From Aliterella sp. RAGGC_92 (lineage in GTDB: Bacteria; Cyanobacteriota; Cyanobacteriia; Cyanobacteriales; Chroococcidiopsidaceae), in contig JAPJOW010000202.1 of assembly GCA_030826005.1 (NCBI GenBank), positions 1 through 7,973 on the forward strand: 7,973 nt of DNA, given 5' to 3'. Below are positions 6,335 through 7,973 of the stretch, one piece after another. Within the stretch, counting starts at the first letter, position 1. Every line of letters begins with the position of its first letter. The translations under genes and the position numbers were made by a program. The notes beneath the pieces were generated by a model that did no database searches, had not been told where the DNA came from, and was given only the letters and a program-made list of their open reading frames with translations.

Positions 6335-7423
6335 ATGGAGATCGGTGTAAATCTACCTTCTGAGTCTTACGACATTGCGATCGCACCAGGCAACTTAGAC
6401 TTGCTGGGCGAAAAAATGACTAACCTTAAATTGGGTAAAAAAGTTTTATTAGTCTCAAATTCCGTCGTTTTTGGACATTATGGGGAAAGAGCGACATTAT
6501 CCCTTAAAAATGCTGGCTTTGATGTCACAACAAGCATTCTCAATGATGGCGAACAATACAAAAACTTAGCCTCTATCCAGCAAATCTACGACAAAGCCCT
6601 AGAAAACCACCTAGAACGCGCGTCAACGATGGTGGCTTTAGGTGGGGGCGTAATTGGCGATATGACAGGCTTCGCGGCGGCTACATGGCTAAGAGGGGTT
6701 AACTTTGTCCAAGTACCCACTACGCTGCTATCAATGGTGGATGCTTCTATCGGTGGCAAAACAGGTGTAAATCATCCCCAAGGCAAAAATTTAATTGGCG
6801 CATTCCATCAGCCAAAGCTAGTTTTAATCGATCCGCAAGTATTAGATACTTTACCCGTGCGCGAATTTCAAGCGGGGATGGCAGAAGTTATTAAGTACGG
6901 AATAATTTGGGACATGAACTTGTTTGAGCAAATGGAGAAGTGCGATCGCCTAGACGAAATGCGCTACCTTGACCCCAGCTTGCTACAAACTATTTTGGCA
7001 CGTTCTTGTCAAGCCAAAGCTGATGTTGTCAGTAAAGATGAAAAAGAAGCGGGATTAAGGGCAATTCTTAACTACGGTCATACTATCGGTCACGCGGTAG
7101 AAAGTCTTACAGGCTATCGTCTCATCAATCATGGTGAAGCCGTAGCAATTGGCATGGTAGCGGCGGGAAAACTAGCTGTAGAGATGAATTTGTGGGACGC
7201 AGATTCGCAAGCGCGGCAGATTAAACTAATTCAAAAAGCTGGACTTACAACTACTTTGCCTGCGGGAATAGATATTAATGCGATCGTTGACGCTCTGCAA
7301 AGTGATAAAAAAGTTAAAGCAGGTAAGGTTAGATTTGTGCTACCTACTCAAATTGGTGCAGTAGAAATAACTGACCAAGTACCGACAGATTTAATTTATC
7401 AAGTCTTGCAGCAGATTCAATAA
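6335..7423 (+). CDS. aroB: 3-dehydroquinate synthase
   Basis: A 362-residue cytoplasmic enzyme that converts DAHP to 3-dehydroquinate, the second step of the shikimate pathway to aromatic amino acids, quinones and tocopherols. NAD-binding motifs are GEQYK at 72-76 and GGGVIGD at 103-109. K142 lies in GGKTG. Zinc ligands are E184 (AEVIKYG), H249 (GHTIGH) and H266 (NHGEA). Length and spacing match typical bacterial AroB. The reading frame is open back to a TTG at 6239, but I choose the ATG at 6335: the family's beta-strand start (VNLPSESYDIAI) follows at once, AGGGG lies 5 nt upstream, and the extra 32 residues do not look like any part of the family. The gene is alone on its strand, divergent from petL and convergent with the exoprotein gene. 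All visible catalytic residues are intact. Confidence 0.96.
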   Translation: MEIGVNLPSESYDIAIAPGNLDLLGEKMTNLKLGKKVLLVSNSVVFGHYGERATLSLKNAGFDVTTSILNDGEQYKNLASIQQIYDKALENHLERASTMVALGGGVIGDMTGFAAATWLRGVNFVQVPTTLLSMVDASIGGKTGVNHPQGKNLIGAFHQPKLVLIDPQVLDTLPVREFQAGMAEVIKYGIIWDMNLFEQMEKCDRLDEMRYLDPSLLQTILARSCQAKADVVSKDEKEAGLRAILNYGHTIGHAVESLTGYRLINHGEAVAIGMVAAGKLAVEMNLWDADSQARQIKLIQKAGLTTTLPAGIDINAIVDALQSDKKVKAGKVRFVLPTQIGAVEITDQVPTDLIYQVLQQIQ

Positions 7424-7427
7424 ATAT

Positions 7428-7490
7428 CGTGAGGTTAAAAGCCCGCGCTATACAGCCTGCCGTTAGCGTCGGGAGTACGTCACGGTTAAG
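7428..7490. repeat. Structured element resembling an IS200/IS605 right end; also terminator-like on the minus strand
   Basis: CCCG (7442-7445) pairs with CGGG (7470-7473), and CGCTA (7446-7450) pairs with TAGCG (7464-7468), with T7469 bulged. This makes a 9-bp stem around a 13-nt loop. An outer pair CGTGA (7428-7432) / TCACG (7480-7484) encloses it, and GGTTAA occurs on both flanks (7433-7438 and 7484-7489). The pattern AAAAGCCCG...GTCGGGAGTACGTCAC resembles the 3' ends of cyanobacterial TnpB-carrying IS605-type elements, where the guide RNA scaffold lies. This is from memory of the family, not a search. No transposase gene is present. On the minus strand the stem is followed by CTTTTAA, so it can also serve as an intrinsic terminator for the exoprotein gene. 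Confidence 0.45.
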
Positions 7491-7510
7491 TGTGTATTGA
7501 TATCCTTGAA

Positions 7511-7973
7511 TTAAGAACATTCTCGGCTCAATACAAGTTTCCCATTTGGTAGCCGATATACCCCTTGGGGTTTTACTATTGGGTCGCCTTTTTGCCAAGA
7601 ACGATTGGGGTTAGTGTTTGAAATTGTGCCGTCACTCGGTAGAGTTGCTACGTCTACAGTCGGAAAGCTGGATATTTGAGCATCTCCAGGACGTTGCGGC
7701 AAGCCCCCAGTTCCTGTAATCGTGAAGCTGCCCCTAGCCCGTTGATTGCGGCGGACTATGCAGCTATTGGCGAGGATGGTGTCGGTGTTAAGTTGATTTT
7801 CAGGTAATTCAACCAAGCTATTTTGGATAAAGCTGACATCGGGGAGGGTGATAATGCCATTGATAGCGCCAGTGGCATTGATGTCAACTTGGTTATTATT
7901 GTCAAGCCCACTGGAGTTAGTACCACCACGAGCAGGACGGTAGTTTTCACCGAAGAAAGCAGGAGTATTAAAG
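7511..7973 (-). CDS. Two-partner-secretion exoprotein (filamentous haemagglutinin-like), C-terminal part, runs off the window
   Basis: The last 153 residues of a larger protein read from 7972 down to a TAA at 7513-7511. The frame is open at the window edge, so the start lies outside. The fragment begins with NTPAFFGENYRP and passes through asparagine-, glycine- and threonine-rich beta-helix-like sequence (SSGLDNNNQVDINATG). It then shows SFIQNSLVELPEN, LANSCIVR with a single cysteine, GSFTITGTGGLPQRPGD, and the end YRLPNGKLVLSREC. This succession is typical of the C-termini of large cyanobacterial TpsA/haemagglutinin-type proteins that carry an N-terminal TPS domain and are exported through a TpsB/Omp85-type partner. 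The likely role is surface adhesion or contact, but the passenger function cannot be seen from this end. An internal TTG at 7816 is not a real start, since homologous sequence continues upstream. Confidence 0.85.
   Translation of the reverse strand, partial: FNTPAFFGENYRPARGGTNSSGLDNNNQVDINATGAINGIITLPDVSFIQNSLVELPENQLNTDTILANSCIVRRNQRARGSFTITGTGGLPQRPGDAQISSFPTVDVATLPSDGTISNTNPNRSWQKGDPIVKPQGVYRLPNGKLVLSRECS

Larger units (their letters stand above)
1181..6949. repeat. HIP1 octamer palindromes GCGATCGC, ten exact copies
   Basis: Exact copies start at 1181, 1411, 1546, 2407, 2435, 2511, 4825, 5435, 6377 and 6942, in both genes and gaps, with several near-copies. This density, about one per 800 bp, is a hallmark of many cyanobacterial genomes and is the main taxonomic clue in the window. 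The octamer contains a GATC site; its biological role is not settled. Confidence 0.9.

Noticed and set aside
7868..7884. A GCCACTGG string on the minus strand resembling the B12 box of a cobalamin riboswitch
   Set aside because: It lies inside the coding sequence of the exoprotein (INATGAIN region), far from and opposite to the B12-dependent genes, with no surrounding riboswitch architecture.
7756..7950. A 64-codon minus-strand frame with leucine- and serine-rich sequence
   Set aside because: It lies in another frame over the exoprotein coding region, whose own frame gives family-typical sequence throughout.

Overview
The window looks like chromosomal DNA from a cyanobacterium. It has ten exact copies of the octamer GCGATCGC (the cyanobacterial HIP1 palindrome), a tiny cytochrome b6f subunit gene (petL), and the C-terminus of a two-partner-secretion exoprotein of a kind common in filamentous and colonial cyanobacteria. 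The genus cannot be decided from this sequence alone.

Layout. (1) 25-1521 (+): a soluble hybrid sensor kinase with a receiver domain first, then PAS, HisKA and HATPase. (2) 1585-2427 (+): a secreted LysM-LysM-M23 peptidoglycan hydrolase, 63 bp downstream. (3) 2428-2723: a non-coding, AT-rich region with HIP1 sites, a TATAAT box and a palindrome, ahead of (4) 2724-4313 (+) and (5) 4432-6033 (+). These are two tandem paralogous cobalamin-binding radical SAM proteins of the DUF4070 / HpnP-like group, separated by 118 bp that carries two consecutive hairpins. (6) 6045-6067: a GC-rich hairpin between convergent genes. (7) 6080-6175 (-): petL, 31 residues. (8) 6176-6334: the divergent region between petL and aroB. 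(9) 6335-7423 (+): aroB, 3-dehydroquinate synthase. (10) 7428-7490: a structured element that resembles the right end (omega-RNA region) of an IS200/IS605-type transposon. Read on the minus strand it also looks like an intrinsic terminator. (11) 7511-7973 (-): the 3' part of a filamentous-haemagglutinin-like exoprotein gene that runs off the window.

How they work together. Most of these are unrelated housekeeping and surface functions: signal transduction, cell-wall turnover, photosynthetic electron transport, shikimate pathway and secretion. The one apparent functional unit is the radical SAM pair. Both copies keep the full CxxxCxxC cluster motif and the same domain order, so both are probably active, and they may modify the same or related molecules. 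Their substrate cannot be read from the sequence. They are the best candidate here for undescribed chemistry, but no dedicated partner genes (transporter, cyclase, precursor peptide, hopanoid genes) are visible beside them.
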